64,000 bases of DNA, taken from the NCBI RefSeq assembly GCF_900099705.1, contig NZ_LT629695.1, forward strand, positions 62,001 through 126,000, read 5' to 3'. Below are positions 29,853 through 40,067 of this stretch, one piece after another. Source of the DNA: Agrococcus jejuensis (GTDB lineage Bacteria; Actinomycetota; Actinomycetes; Actinomycetales; Microbacteriaceae). The translations under genes were made by a program, and so were the position numbers. The stretch's first letter is position 1. Each line of letters starts with the position of its first letter. Under the pieces are notes generated by a model, which saw only the letters and a list, made by a program, of their open reading frames with translations, was not told the DNA's origin and made no database searches.

Positions 29853-32061
29853 CGCGGTACACGTCGTAGACGGCGTCGATGCGCCGGACGGCGTTGAGCA
29901 CGCGGTCGAGGTGCGTCGTGTCGCCCATCTCGAAGACGAAGCGGCTGATCGCCAGGCGGTCGGTGCCCGTCTGCACCGACGCCGACAGGATGTTGACGTG
30001 GTGCTCGCTGAGCACGCGCGTGACGTCGGAGAGCAGGCCCGAGCGGTCGAGCGCCTCGACCTGGATGTGCACGAGGAAGACGCTCTTCACGTTCTCGGCC
30101 CACGTGACCTCGATCATGCGCTCGGGCTCCGCGAGCAGGCCCTGCACGTTCGGGCACGTGCGCTGATGCACGCTCACGCCCTGGCCGCGCGTGACGAAGC
30201 CGACGATGTCGTCGCCGGGCACGGGCGTGCAGCACTTCGAGAGCTTCACGAGGATGTCGTCGGCGCCGCGCACGAGCACGCCCGACGACGAGGGGCGCGA
30301 CTGCACGCCGCGCGACGGGCTCACGGGGATGAACTCGTCCTCGTCGACCGTGCCCTGCAGGCCGGCGACGACCTTCTCGAGCACCGACTGCGTCGACACG
30401 TGGCCCTCGCCGACGCCGGCGTAGAGGCCGTTGACGTCGTCGTAGCCCATCGACGAGGCGACCTCGACGAACGACTCCCGGCTCATGAGCTGCTGCAGCG
30501 GCAGGTTGTGCCTGCGCATGGCCTTCGCGATCGCGTCTCGACCCTGCTCGATCGCCTCGTCGCGACGCTCGCGCGTGAACCACTGGCGGATCTTGTTGCG
30601 GGCGCGCGCGCTCTGCACGAACGACAGCCAGTCCTGGCTCGGCCCCGCATCCGGGTTCTTCGACGTGAAGACCTCGACGACGTCGCCCGTCTGCACCGCG
30701 GTGTCGAGGGGCACGAGGCGGCCGTTGACCTTCGACCCCATCGTGCGGTGGCCGACCTCGGTGTGCACCGCGTAGGCGAAGTCGACGGGCGTCGCACCCT
30801 TCGGCAGGCCCACGACCTTGCCCTTGGGCGTGAAGACGTAGACCTCCTTCGCGCCGATCTCGAAGCGCAGGGAGTCGAGGAACTCGCCCGGGTCCTGCGT
30901 GTCGGCCTGCCAGTCGTTGAGGTGGGCGAGCCACGCCATGTCCTCGCCCGTGACGGCCTGGCCGCCACCCTGCTTGTACTTCCAGTGCGCCGCGACGCCG
31001 TACTCGGCACGGCGGTGCATCTCCTCGGTGCGGATCTGGATCTCGACGTGACGACCCTCGGGACCGATGACCGTCGTGTGCAGCGACTGGTAGAGGTTGA
31101 ACTTCGGCGTCGCGATGTAGTCCTTCATGCGACCCGGCATGGGCTTCCAGCGCGCGTGGATCTGACCGAGCACCGCGTAGCAGTCGCGCACGCTCGGCAC
31201 GATGACGCGCACGCCCACGAGGTCGTAGATGTCGGAGAACTCGTGGCCCCGCACCTGCATCTTGGTGTAGATCGAGTAGTACTGCTTCGGTCGACCCGTG
31301 ACGCGGCCCTTGATGCGGGCGCCGCGCATGTCGTCGACGAGCGCCTGCACGACCTCCTCCATGTAGCGGTCGCGCTCGGGCGCCTGCCCCTCGACGAGGT
31401 TCTTGATCTCGACGTACACCTTGGGGTTGAGCACGGCGAACGAGAGGTCCTCGAGCTCGGTCTTCATCGCCTGGATGCCGAGGCGGTGCGCGAGCGGCGC
31501 GTAGATCTCGATCGTCTCGCGCGCCTTGCGCTGCGCCGACTCGCTCGAGACGAAGCCCCACGTGCGCGCATTGTGCAGGCGGTCGGCGAGCTTGATGACG
31601 AGGACGCGGATGTCCTTCGCCATCGCGACGACCATCTTGCGCATCGTCTCGGCCTGCGCGGCGTCGCCGTACTGCAGCTTGTCGAGCTTCGTGACGCCGT
31701 CGACGAGCATCGCGACCTCGTCGCCGAAGTCGGCGCGGCACTGGTCGAGCGTGTAGTCGGTGTCCTCGACGGTGTCGTGCAGCAGCGCCGCCGCGATCGT
31801 CACTGGACCGATGCCGAGGTCGGCGAGGATCTGCGCGACCGCGACGGGATGCGTGATGTACGGCTCGCCCGACTTGCGGAACTGCCCCTGGTGGGCGCGC
31901 TCGGCGACGATGTACGCCCGCTGGATCAGGCCCGTGTCGGCCTTCGGGTGATGGCCCTTGACCGTGCGGATGAGGTCATCGATCGCACCCGCACGGTTCG
32001 ACCGCGAGAACAGGAAGGGCAGCAGGGTGCGAAACGCGCCGGTGGTCTGCGTCTCGCTCAT
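29839..32061 (-). CDS. relA: Bifunctional (p)ppGpp synthetase/hydrolase (Rel/RSH)
   Basis: Stringent-response enzyme that makes and degrades (p)ppGpp. The 740-residue RSH protein has an HD hydrolase domain with LLHDTVEDT (HD at 95-96, ED at 99-100). A synthetase domain follows with RVIVPSVRDCYAVLG and KDYIATPKFNLYQSLHTTV. A TGS domain (VYVFTPKGKVVGLPKGAT) and a C-terminal ACT domain complete it. Both catalytic halves look intact, so it is probably the single bifunctional Rel of the genome. It is 29 bp after secF, and secDF-rel is a conserved linkage. Confidence 0.97.
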   Translation of the reverse strand: MSETQTTGAFRTLLPFLFSRSNRAGAIDDLIRTVKGHHPKADTGLIQRAYIVAERAHQGQFRKSGEPYITHPVAVAQILADLGIGPVTIAAALLHDTVEDTDYTLDQCRADFGDEVAMLVDGVTKLDKLQYGDAAQAETMRKMVVAMAKDIRVLVIKLADRLHNARTWGFVSSESAQRKARETIEIYAPLAHRLGIQAMKTELEDLSFAVLNPKVYVEIKNLVEGQAPERDRYMEEVVQALVDDMRGARIKGRVTGRPKQYYSIYTKMQVRGHEFSDIYDLVGVRVIVPSVRDCYAVLGQIHARWKPMPGRMKDYIATPKFNLYQSLHTTVIGPEGRHVEIQIRTEEMHRRAEYGVAAHWKYKQGGGQAVTGEDMAWLAHLNDWQADTQDPGEFLDSLRFEIGAKEVYVFTPKGKVVGLPKGATPVDFAYAVHTEVGHRTMGSKVNGRLVPLDTAVQTGDVVEVFTSKNPDAGPSQDWLSFVQSARARNKIRQWFTRERRDEAIEQGRDAIAKAMRRHNLPLQQLMSRESFVEVASSMGYDDVNGLYAGVGEGHVSTQSVLEKVVAGLQGTVDEDEFIPVSPSRGVQSRPSSSGVLVRGADDILVKLSKCCTPVPGDDIVGFVTRGQGVSVHQRTCPNVQGLLAEPERMIEVTWAENVKSVFLVHIQVEALDRSGLLSDVTRVLSEHHVNILSASVQTGTDRLAISRFVFEMGDTTHLDRVLNAVRRIDAVYDVYRVTGG

Positions 32062-32090
32062 GCGTCCATCCTGCTCCCGCGGGCGTGCCG

Positions 32091-33065
32091 TCAGACGACT
32101 GCGCCGCGCTCCGAGGGCCGCTTGGCCTTCGCCTCGCCGATCGCGTCGCCCTGGCGCATCTGCGCGTAGAGCGGCGCGGAGACGAAGAGCGTCGCCCACG
32201 CGGCGACGACCGTGCCGATGAGCAGCGCGAGCGAGATGTCGCGCAGCGTGCCCGCACCGAGCAGGAACGCGCCGATGAAGAGGATCGCCGCGGTCGGCAG
32301 GGCTGCGATCACCGTCGTGTTGATGGAGCGCACGAGCGTCTGGTTCACCGCGAGGTTGATGTTGTCGAGGAACGACCCCGACGTGCCCGGCGCGGTCTGC
32401 TCGCGGATCTTGTCGAACACCACGACGACGTCGTACAGCGAGTACGACAGGATCGTGAGGAAGCCGATGACCGCCGCGGGCGTGATCTCGAAGCCGACGG
32501 TGCCGTACACGCCGAGCGTCACGACGAGCGTGAAGAACAGCGAGGCGAGCGCCGCGACCGACATCTTCCAGGTGCGGAAGTAGAAGGCCATGACGATCGC
32601 CGCGAGCAGCACGAAGGCGATGAGGCCCACGATCGCCTGGCGCGTGATGTCCTGACCCCACGAGGGGCCGACGAACGACGACGTGATCTCGTTCGTCTCG
32701 ACGTCGAGCGCCGCGGCGAGGGCGTCGCGGATGGCGACGGTGTCGTCGTCGGACAGCTGCTCGGTCTGCACGCGCAGGCCGTCCTGGCCGATCTGCGCCA
32801 CGTTCGGCACCTGCGCGGCGCCGAGCACGCCCGTCACGGCATCCTGCGCCGCCTGCTCGTCGACCTGCTCGATGCCCGTGACGCGGAACTCGCTGCCGCC
32901 GCGGAACTCGATGCCGAACTCGAAGCCACCGCGGAGGATGGGGCCGACGACGCACACCACGAGCACCACGAGGGCGACGAGGAACCACGTCTTGCGACGC
33001 GCGACGAACGGGAAGGACGTCTCGCCCGTGTAGAGGCGGTTGCCGAACTGGGTGAGGGATGCCAT
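32091..33065 (-). CDS. secF: Protein-export membrane protein SecF
   Basis: With SecD forms the proton-driven SecDF complex that pulls exported proteins to the outer face. The 324-residue protein has six predicted transmembrane helices. The first periplasmic motif is FEFGIEFRGGSEF and the last bundle contains GTLRDISLALLIGTVVAAWATLF. The Asp of TMD6 is not assigned by eye. The ATG overlaps the secD stop (TGATG). Confidence 0.96.
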   Translation of the reverse strand: MASLTQFGNRLYTGETSFPFVARRKTWFLVALVVLVVCVVGPILRGGFEFGIEFRGGSEFRVTGIEQVDEQAAQDAVTGVLGAAQVPNVAQIGQDGLRVQTEQLSDDDTVAIRDALAAALDVETNEITSSFVGPSWGQDITRQAIVGLIAFVLLAAIVMAFYFRTWKMSVAALASLFFTLVVTLGVYGTVGFEITPAAVIGFLTILSYSLYDVVVVFDKIREQTAPGTSGSFLDNINLAVNQTLVRSINTTVIAALPTAAILFIGAFLLGAGTLRDISLALLIGTVVAAWATLFVSAPLYAQMRQGDAIGEAKAKRPSERGAVV

Positions 33066-34741
33066 CACCGCTCCTGCTCTGCCGAGGCGGATGCCTTGCG
33101 CTCGGCGATCGACTGGCGGCGCTGCGCCTCGCGCGAGCTCGTCGCGCCCTTGCCTGCTGCGACGGGGTCGCGGAACTGCGCACGACCGCGGTACACGGCT
33201 CCGAGCGCCTTCGGGTCGAGACCCGACATGGGGTGCCCGCTCGAGAAGAACCGCGTGCGTGCGACGAGCTGCAGCATCGGATGCGTGAACAGCGCGACGA
33301 CGATGAGGTCGATGATCGCCGTGATGCCGATCGTGAACGCGAAGCCGCGCACGTTGCCGACCGCGACCAGGTAGAGCACGACGGCGGCGAGCAGGTTGAG
33401 GGCCTTCGACGCGAGGATCGTGCGCCAGGCGCGGCGCCAGCCGGCCTCGACGGCGCTCGTGAGCGCGCGTCCGTCGCGCAGCTCGTCGCGCACGCGCTCG
33501 AAGTACACGATGAACGAGTCGGCGATGAGGCCGATCGAGATGATGAGGCCCGTGACGCCGGCGAGCGAGAGGCGGTAGCCCTCGGCCGACGACAGCCACG
33601 TGATCACGAGGTACGACAGGCCCGCGGCGATGAAGAGCGACGCGATCGTGACCGACGCGAGCGCCCGGTACTGGAAGATCGAGTAGCCGATGACGAGCAG
33701 CAGGCCGATGAGGCCGGCGATGATGCCCGCCTGCAGCTGGCTCTCGCCGAGCGTCGCGGCGATGGTCTCCTCGGACTGCACCTCGAAGCCGATCGGCAGC
33801 GAGCCGAACTTCAGCTGGTCGGCGAGCGACGATGCGGCGGCCTGCGTGAAGCCGCCGGTGATCGACGCCTCGCCGTTCGTGATGACGGCGTTCGAGGCGG
33901 GCGCGATGACGACGGCGCCGTCGAGCACGACGCCGAACTGGTTGCGCGGGCTCTCGAGGCTCGTGATGCGGCTGGTGACCTCGTCGAACGCCTCGGTGCC
34001 CTGGCTGTCGAACTGGAGGCGGACCTCCCACTCGCCCGTGGGCGCACCGGTCGACGTCGTCGCCTGGCCGAAGCTGGCGTCGGAGATGTCGGAGCCCTCG
34101 ACCTCGACGGGGCCGAGGAGGTAGCGGGCGGTGCCGTCCTCCGAGCACGTGATGAGCGGCTCGTCGGTGGGCTGCTCGCCGCGCTCGGGATCCTGCAGCG
34201 CTGCGCAGTCGAACGTGTCGTACGCGGCCTGCAGCGTGGGGGTGATCCACGCGAGGTCGGAGGCGTCGGCGGGCGTCGCCGCGGCGGGGTCGTCGACGGG
34301 CGGCGTCGCCTCCTGGGCGGCCTGGTTCGTCGCGATCTCGTCGGGCGTGAGGGCTGCCGCGACCGTGAGGACGGGGCGGAACTCCATGCGGGCGCTGGAC
34401 TGCAGGCGGTCCATCGTGGCGTCGTCGACCTCGCCGGGGATGGCGACGACGATGTTCTGGCCACCCTGCGTCGTGATCTCGGCCTCCGAGACGCCCGACG
34501 CGTCGACGCGCTGTCGGATGATCTCGACGGCCTGGTTCAGCTGCTCCTCGGTGACCTGCTCACCCTCCTGCAACTGCGGCTCGAGGATGACCTGCGTGCC
34601 GCCCTCGAGGTCGAGGGCCAGGCGCGGGGTCCAGGATCCGCCCTGCGTGGCGACGCTCGCCCAGTTCAGCCCCGCGAAGACGGCGCCGATGGCGACGAGC
34701 CAGATGAGTGCGCGCCCCCAGCGCGCCCGCGCCTTCGCCAC
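33065..34741 (-). CDS. secD: Protein-export membrane protein SecD
   Basis: Large subunit of SecDF. The 558-residue protein has an N-terminal helix, the hallmark LALDLEGGTQVILEP, and a large extracytoplasmic P1 domain containing a Gln/Ala-rich acidic insertion. Five C-terminal helices follow, with the motif GLIISIGLIADSFIVYFERVRDEL. The start is GTG, overlapping the yajC TAG stop by one base. The C-terminus is extended by a charged tail. Confidence 0.97.
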   Translation of the reverse strand: MAKARARWGRALIWLVAIGAVFAGLNWASVATQGGSWTPRLALDLEGGTQVILEPQLQEGEQVTEEQLNQAVEIIRQRVDASGVSEAEITTQGGQNIVVAIPGEVDDATMDRLQSSARMEFRPVLTVAAALTPDEIATNQAAQEATPPVDDPAAATPADASDLAWITPTLQAAYDTFDCAALQDPERGEQPTDEPLITCSEDGTARYLLGPVEVEGSDISDASFGQATTSTGAPTGEWEVRLQFDSQGTEAFDEVTSRITSLESPRNQFGVVLDGAVVIAPASNAVITNGEASITGGFTQAAASSLADQLKFGSLPIGFEVQSEETIAATLGESQLQAGIIAGLIGLLLVIGYSIFQYRALASVTIASLFIAAGLSYLVITWLSSAEGYRLSLAGVTGLIISIGLIADSFIVYFERVRDELRDGRALTSAVEAGWRRAWRTILASKALNLLAAVVLYLVAVGNVRGFAFTIGITAIIDLIVVALFTHPMLQLVARTRFFSSGHPMSGLDPKALGAVYRGRAQFRDPVAAGKGATSSREAQRRQSIAERKASASAEQER

Positions 34742-35124
34742 TACGGGCGCTCGGTGGTGCTGTCGCCGCTGGTCTCGGCGTCGTCGGCGGGCGACTCCTC
34801 GGCGGGGGTCTCGTCCTCGACGACGCGTGCGAGCGTCTGGCGGTGCACGCGCAGCGTCACGCCGGGCGAGACCTCGACGAGCGCCTCGTTCTTGTCCTCG
34901 TCGATGTGCAGCAGCGTGCCGAACACGCCGAAGTTCGTCATGACCTCGGCGCCGGCGACCATCTTGTCCTGCAGCTCGGCCTGCTGCGCCTTGCGCTTCC
35001 TGCTGTTGCGGAACATGAAGAAGATCAGCACCGCGAGGATCAGCAGCATGCCGATCGTCAGCGGGTCGAACGGGATCCCGCCGGTCTGGGCGTTGTCGCT
35101 TGCGGACTGGGTGAGGAGATGCAT
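34741..35124 (-). CDS. yajC: Preprotein translocase accessory subunit YajC
   Basis: Single-pass membrane partner of SecDF. The 127-residue protein has a transmembrane helix (about 22-38) and a following RNSRKRKAQQAELQDKM. The conserved beta segment GAEVMTNFGVFGTL and an acidic C-terminal tail are also present. It leads the yajC-secD-secF-relA run and has a TATGAT -10 about 80 bp upstream, overlapping the ruvB stop. Confidence 0.95.
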   Translation of the reverse strand: MHLLTQSASDNAQTGGIPFDPLTIGMLLILAVLIFFMFRNSRKRKAQQAELQDKMVAGAEVMTNFGVFGTLLHIDEDKNEALVEVSPGVTLRVHRQTLARVVEDETPAEESPADDAETSGDSTTERP

Positions 35125-35199
35125 GGTGGAGATCGCTTCAGTCGAAGATCGGGTGGGTCGGCTCGCAGGCGCGCAGGCGCGCGGGCACGAACCCTGCGA

Positions 35200-36209
<1,010 letters not shown>

Positions 36210-36213
<4 letters not shown>

Positions 36214-36782
36214 CCGCGCGGTCCCAGCTCGGCGAGCGCCGCGCGCAGCAGCGAGCCGGCGTCGGGCTGCGCGCCGACGGCGTCGAGGGCGGCGCGGGCC
36301 TGCCGCTCGGGCCAGCCGAGGCCCGTGAGCGCGACGAGCACGTCGGCACCCGCATCCGACGGCGTCGCCGCCGAGGGCGCCGAGGCGTGGAGCTTGCCCG
36401 CGAGCTGCACGATGATGAGCCTCGCGGTCTTGGGGCCGATGCCGCTCACGGCCTTGAACGCCCGCTCGTCCTCGCGCGCGACGGCGTCGGCGAGCTGGTC
36501 GGGCGTCATGTGGCTCAGCACGCCGAGCGCCGACTTCGGGCCCACGCCCGAGACGCTGCGCAGCAGGTCGAACGCGTCGAGCTCCGCCTGCGTCGCGAAG
36601 CCGTAGAGCGACAGGTCGTCCTCGCGCACGATGAGCGTCGTGTGCAGCGCGATCGCCGAGCCGACGGCGGCGACGAGCGACTGCTGCGGCGTGACGGCGA
36701 CGGCGAGGCCGACGCCGCCGACGCCCACGACGAGGCGGCTGCCCGTCGCCCCCAGCACCGTGCCGTCGAGCCTCGCGATCAT
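36210..36782 (-). CDS. ruvA: Holliday junction-binding protein RuvA
   Basis: Binds four-way junctions and targets RuvB. The 190-residue protein has an OB fold starting [11 protein letters not shown], two helix-hairpin-helix motifs ([17 protein letters not shown] and [16 protein letters not shown]) and a C-terminal RuvB-contact domain ([14 protein letters not shown]). TAGGCT lies 7 nt before the ATG, separated only by GGAGCCC, so the transcript is either leaderless or uses that GGAG as a short ribosome site. Confidence 0.96.
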
Positions 36783-36789
36783 GGGCTCC

Positions 36790-36795
36790 AGCCTA
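36790..36795 (-). promoter_or_regulatory. -10 element of ruvAB, possibly leaderless
   Basis: TAGGCT, 7 nt before the ruvA ATG, in the 70-bp gap after ruvC. Confidence 0.5.
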
Positions 36796-36852
36796 GGTTC
36801 GACGGGTGACGCGGACCGGCCGCCGCGCCGTCGTGCGGCGCCCGCTCCCCCG

Positions 36853-37395
36853 TCAGCGCCTGCTGGCGCGCTCGGCGGCCTGCCACGCGCGCTGCGCGGG
36901 GGTGAGCGCCGCGGTGGGTGCGGCGCTGCGCGCGCTCCACGCGTGGCAGATCGCGATGGCCAGCGCATCCGCGGCATCCGCCGGCTTCGGCACCGACTCG
37001 AGGGCGAGGATGCGCTGCACCATCGCGCCGACCTGCCGCTTGTCGGCCTGGCCGTAGCCCGTCACGGCCGCCTTGACCTCGCTGGGCGTGTGCAGCTCGA
37101 CGGCGATGCCGTTCGCAGCCGCCGCGCGCAGCACGAGTCCCGAGATCTGCGCCACGCCCATGACGCTGCGCACGTTGTGCTGAGCGAACACGCGCTCGAG
37201 CGCCACGGCATCCGGCCGGTGCTCGACGATCGCCGCCTCGACGCCCGACGCGATGCGGTGCAGCCGCTGCTCGAGCGGCTCGTCGGCGGCCGAGCGCAGC
37301 ACGTCGACCGCGACGAGCCGCACCGCGCGTCCCTCGGCGTCGACGACGCCCACGCCGCAGCGCGTGAGGCCGGGGTCGATGCCGAGGATGCGCAC
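36853..37395 (-). CDS. ruvC: Crossover junction endodeoxyribonuclease RuvC
   Basis: Resolves Holliday junctions. The 180-residue RNase H fold starts [14 protein letters not shown], with catalytic Asp7. It continues with [11 protein letters not shown] (catalytic Glu) and the acidic cluster [20 protein letters not shown] start with GAGGAG before it, 20 bp after yebC. Confidence 0.96.
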   Translation of the reverse strand: MRILGIDPGLTRCGVGVVDAEGRAVRLVAVDVLRSAADEPLEQRLHRIASGVEAAIVEHRPDAVALERVFAQHNVRSVMGVAQISGLVLRAAAANGIAVELHTPSEVKAAVTGYGQADKRQVGAMVQRILALESVPKPADAADALAIAICHAWSARSAAPTAALTPAQRAWQAAERASRR

Positions 37396-37415
37396 GGTGC
37401 GGCTCCTCGCGCTGC

Positions 37416-38183
37416 CTAGTCCTCGTCCTCGGCGTCGAGCTCGGCCTGCGCCTCGGGCGTCAGGGCGTAGTTCGTGAAGACGTTCTGCACGTCGTCCGAG
37501 TCCTCGAGCGCGTCGATGAGGCGCATGACCTTGCGCGCCGTCTCGGCGTCGACCTCGATCTTGAGGTCGGCGACGAACTCGGCCTCGGCCGAGTCGTAGT
37601 CGATGCCGGCGTCGACGAGCGCCGAGCGCACGGCGACGAGGTCGGTGGGCTCGGAGAGGATCTCGAAGCCGCCGCCCTGGTCGACGACGTCCTCCGCGCC
37701 GGCGTCGAGCACGACGAGCAGGATGTCGTCCTCGGTGACGTCGTCGGTCTTCGTGACCGACACGACGCCCTTGCGGTGGAAGTTGTACGCGACCGAGCCG
37801 GGGTCTGCCATCGTGCCGCCGTTGCGGCTCATGGCCGTGCGCACCTCGGCGGCTGCACGGTTCTTGTTGTCGGTGAGGCACTCGACCATGAGCGCGACGC
37901 CGCCACCGGCGTAGCCCTCGTACATGATCGTCGTGTACTCGATCGACTCGCCCGAGATGCCGGCGCCGCGCTTGATGGCGCGATCGATGTTGTCGTTCGG
38001 CACCGACGTCTTCTTGGCCTTCTGCACGGCGTCGTACAGGGTCGGGTTGCCGGCGAGATCGGCGCCGCCGAGCTTCGCGGCCACCTCGATGTTCTTGATG
38101 AGCTTCGCGAACGACTTCGCACGGCGCTGGTCGATGACCGCCTTCTTGTGCTTGGTCGTCGCCCACTTGGAATGTCCGGACAT
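37416..38183 (-). CDS. yebC: YebC/TACO1 family translation-associated/regulatory protein
   Basis: A 255-residue member of the YebC family, which includes translation factors that help polyproline synthesis as well as putative transcription regulators. It starts [21 protein letters not shown] and contains the highly conserved [18 protein letters not shown] region and [20 protein letters not shown]. The ribosome site is GGGAAGG. The gene sits directly before ruvC, the usual genomic context. The role in this organism cannot be read from sequence. Confidence 0.95.
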   Translation of the reverse strand: MSGHSKWATTKHKKAVIDQRRAKSFAKLIKNIEVAAKLGGADLAGNPTLYDAVQKAKKTSVPNDNIDRAIKRGAGISGESIEYTTIMYEGYAGGGVALMVECLTDNKNRAAAEVRTAMSRNGGTMADPGSVAYNFHRKGVVSVTKTDDVTEDDILLVVLDAGAEDVVDQGGGFEILSEPTDLVAVRSALVDAGIDYDSAEAEFVADLKIEVDAETARKVMRLIDALEDSDDVQNVFTNYALTPEAQAELDAEDED

Positions 38184-38212
38184 GCTGCCTTCCCGGTTCT
38201 GATCGACGATCC

Positions 38213-38218
38213 AGACTA
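38213..38218 (-). promoter_or_regulatory. Candidate -10 for yebC-ruvC
   Basis: TAGTCT 29 bases before the yebC ATG, overlapping the stop codon of the upstream membrane-protein gene. Confidence 0.5.
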
Positions 38219-38851
38219 CCGGCGTCCGCTGGGGGCCGCGGCCCCGGCCGGACGCTGCCGCACGCCCGCCGCCGAGAGCTCGAGGCTCGCGAGCGCGTCG
38301 AGCACGGCGTCGTCGCCGTCTCGGATCGCGCGCAGCGGGTCGGGCGCGACGGCCTGCAGCTCGGGCAGCGGGCGGGCGACGAGGGCACGCAGCGCGAGCA
38401 GGTCGCGGCCGGCGGGCGTCGCGGCGACGCGGGCCGTCTCGGCCGAGCGCAGCGCGAAGCGGATGCGCGGCACGAGCCACACGGCGATCAGCACGAGCGC
38501 GGGCACGACCCACACCGCGGCGCCGACGCCTGCGGCGAGCGCGTGGATGGCGCTCTCGAGCGCCGTGCCCGCCGTCGTGAGCCCCTCCGCCGCCGACGCC
38601 GCCTCGACGAACGGCGCGCCGAGGCCCGAGCCGACGAGCGGGATGCCCTCGAGCCCGTCGGCGGCGCCGAGGAGCGTGTCCGACAGCGCCGATCCCGTGT
38701 CCTGCATCTGCACGCCGAACCGCGCGAGCGAGTCGATCGAACGCGTGACCTCGCCCGAGAGCCAGATGGCGACGACGAGCACGCCGATCGCGACGAGGTC
38801 GCCGACGATCTGCCATGCGCGACGGTCGGGACGGGCCGAGTAGAGCTGCAT
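38216..38851 (-). CDS. Two-pass membrane protein of unknown function
   Basis: A 211-residue protein with two transmembrane helices (about 15-33 and 104-126). Between them is an outside loop of about 70 residues rich in Gly, Ala and Ser. A cytoplasmic Ala/Arg-rich tail follows. Similar proteins are seen in other actinobacteria as hypothetical membrane proteins. It lies 32 bp upstream of yebC on the same strand and has a TAGCCT -10 exactly 6 nt before its ATG, so it probably has a leaderless mRNA. No function can be given. Confidence 0.75.
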   Translation of the reverse strand: MQLYSARPDRRAWQIVGDLVAIGVLVVAIWLSGEVTRSIDSLARFGVQMQDTGSALSDTLLGAADGLEGIPLVGSGLGAPFVEAASAAEGLTTAGTALESAIHALAAGVGAAVWVVPALVLIAVWLVPRIRFALRSAETARVAATPAGRDLLALRALVARPLPELQAVAPDPLRAIRDGDDAVLDALASLELSAAGVRQRPAGAAAPSGRR

Positions 38852-38857
38852 GTCGCG

Positions 38858-38863
38858 AGGCTA
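38858..38863 (-). promoter_or_regulatory. -10 element for a leaderless membrane-protein transcript
   Basis: TAGCCT with a 6-nt gap to the ATG of the two-pass membrane protein. Confidence 0.55.
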
Positions 38864-38903
38864 CCGGCGGCGCGCATCCAGGACCGGGTGCCACGATGCG
38901 TGC

Positions 38904-39431
38904 ATGCCTCGCACCCGCATCCTCGCCATCGCCATCGCCGCCCTCAGCACCGCAGCCCTCTCCGGCTGCATCGTCTCGCCGCCCGCGGCGGCGCCCGTGC
39001 AGCCCCAGCCGTCGGCGCCGGCGGCGTCGGACCCCGCGCCGACCGACCCGACGACCGACCCGACGCCGACCGACCCGGCGCCCACCGACGGTGGCAGCGG
39101 CGGCACGGACACCGGCTCGACCGTCACGATCGACGGCCAGCCCGCGGGCGCGTGGGCAAGCACGGTCGACTGCTGGATCGCCGGCGACGGCGCGCTGCTG
39201 ACGAGCACGGCCGACGATGGCAGCGGCAGCCTGCTCGGCACGCTCGCGAACACGGGCGGCACGTGGACCGCCGAGGGCATCCTCGTGACGACCGACACCG
39301 AGCTCTACGTGCAGCAGGACGAGTCGGTGCCCGCGACGATGTCGGGCTCGTCGTTCTCGACGGAGTTCGTCGCGACGACGATCTCGGGCGGCACCGTGAC
39401 GATCGCCGTCACCGCGGAGTGCACGTCCTGA
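38904..39431 (+). CDS. Secreted lipoprotein with Pro/Thr-rich linker
   Basis: A 175-residue protein with a lipoprotein signal (positive PRTR, hydrophobic [11 protein letters not shown], lipobox LSGC at 19-22; Cys22 would be lipidated). A spacer of repeated DPTPTDP-type units (about 28-65) is followed by a beta-rich domain of about 100 residues with a second Cys pair (Cys near 95 and at the C-terminus, CTS) that may form a disulphide. It belongs to no family I recognise. It is transcribed divergently from the two-pass membrane protein, and a -10-like CACGAT sits 6 nt before its ATG. Confidence 0.8.
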   Translation: MPRTRILAIAIAALSTAALSGCIVSPPAAAPVQPQPSAPAASDPAPTDPTTDPTPTDPAPTDGGSGGTDTGSTVTIDGQPAGAWASTVDCWIAGDGALLTSTADDGSGSLLGTLANTGGTWTAEGILVTTDTELYVQQDESVPATMSGSSFSTEFVATTISGGTVTIAVTAECTS

Positions 39432-39467
39432 CGAGTCCGACGGATGGGCGGCCGGGCATCGCCGGGC

Positions 39468-40067
39468 TCAGGAGACCCAGCGCTCCGCGAGCTCGGCCCG
39501 CACCTCCTCGAGCAGCCGCGGCAGCGCCTTCGTCTGCGCGATGATCGGGAAGAAGTTCGCGTCGGTCGCCCACCTGGGCACGATGTGCTGGTGCAAGTGA
39601 TCGGCGATGCCGGCCCCCGCGACCCGTCCCTGGTTCATGCCGATGTTCACGCCGTCGTTGTTCGAGACGAGCGAGATCGTGCGCATCGCCTGCTGCGTGA
39701 GCAGGGCGATCTCGGCCGTCTCCTCCTCGGTCGCGAGGTCGTACGTCGCGACGTGGCGGTACGGGCAGACCATGACGTGACCCGTGTTGTACGGGTAGAG
39801 GTTCATGATCACGAACGCCGTGGTGCCGCGGTGCACGACGAGGCCGTCGGCGTCGGGCAGCGTCGGCGCGACGCAGAACGGGCACGCCGGCTGCTCGGGC
39901 TGCTGCCCCTGCTGGATGTACGCCATCCGATACGGCGTCCACAGCCGCTGGTAGCGGTCGGGCACGCCGGCGAGCTCCGACGACATCCACGTCGGTGCCC
40001 CGGCCTCGCGCGTCGGGTCGTCGGCCCCTGGGAAGTCCTCGGGGCCGCGACCGTCGGCGCTCGGCAT
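39468..40067 (-). CDS. HIT-family nucleotide hydrolase/phosphorylase (Ap4A-type)
   Basis: Probable dinucleoside polyphosphate or nucleotidyl hydrolase. The 199-residue protein has the histidine triad HLHQH at 157-161. The family-typical region FVIMNLYPYNTGHVMVCPYRHV and a CPFC pair (62-65) are also present. Actinobacterial homologues of this exact type include Ap4A phosphorylases. It is coupled to thrS by TGATG. In related genomes genes for phospholipid synthesis follow it; here a convergent lipoprotein does. Confidence 0.92.
   Translation of the reverse strand: MPSADGRGPEDFPGADDPTREAGAPTWMSSELAGVPDRYQRLWTPYRMAYIQQGQQPEQPACPFCVAPTLPDADGLVVHRGTTAFVIMNLYPYNTGHVMVCPYRHVATYDLATEEETAEIALLTQQAMRTISLVSNNDGVNIGMNQGRVAGAGIADHLHQHIVPRWATDANFFPIIAQTKALPRLLEEVRAELAERWVS

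Noticed and set aside
28523..29869. Alternative plus-strand frame across the DUF349 and AbiEi-like genes
   Set aside because: Arg/Ser-rich shadow spanning a terminator; the DUF349 frame has family motifs.
39432..39467. Possible terminator between the lipoprotein and HIT genes
   Set aside because: CCGGGC occurs twice as a direct repeat, not as an inverted repeat; no stable stem.
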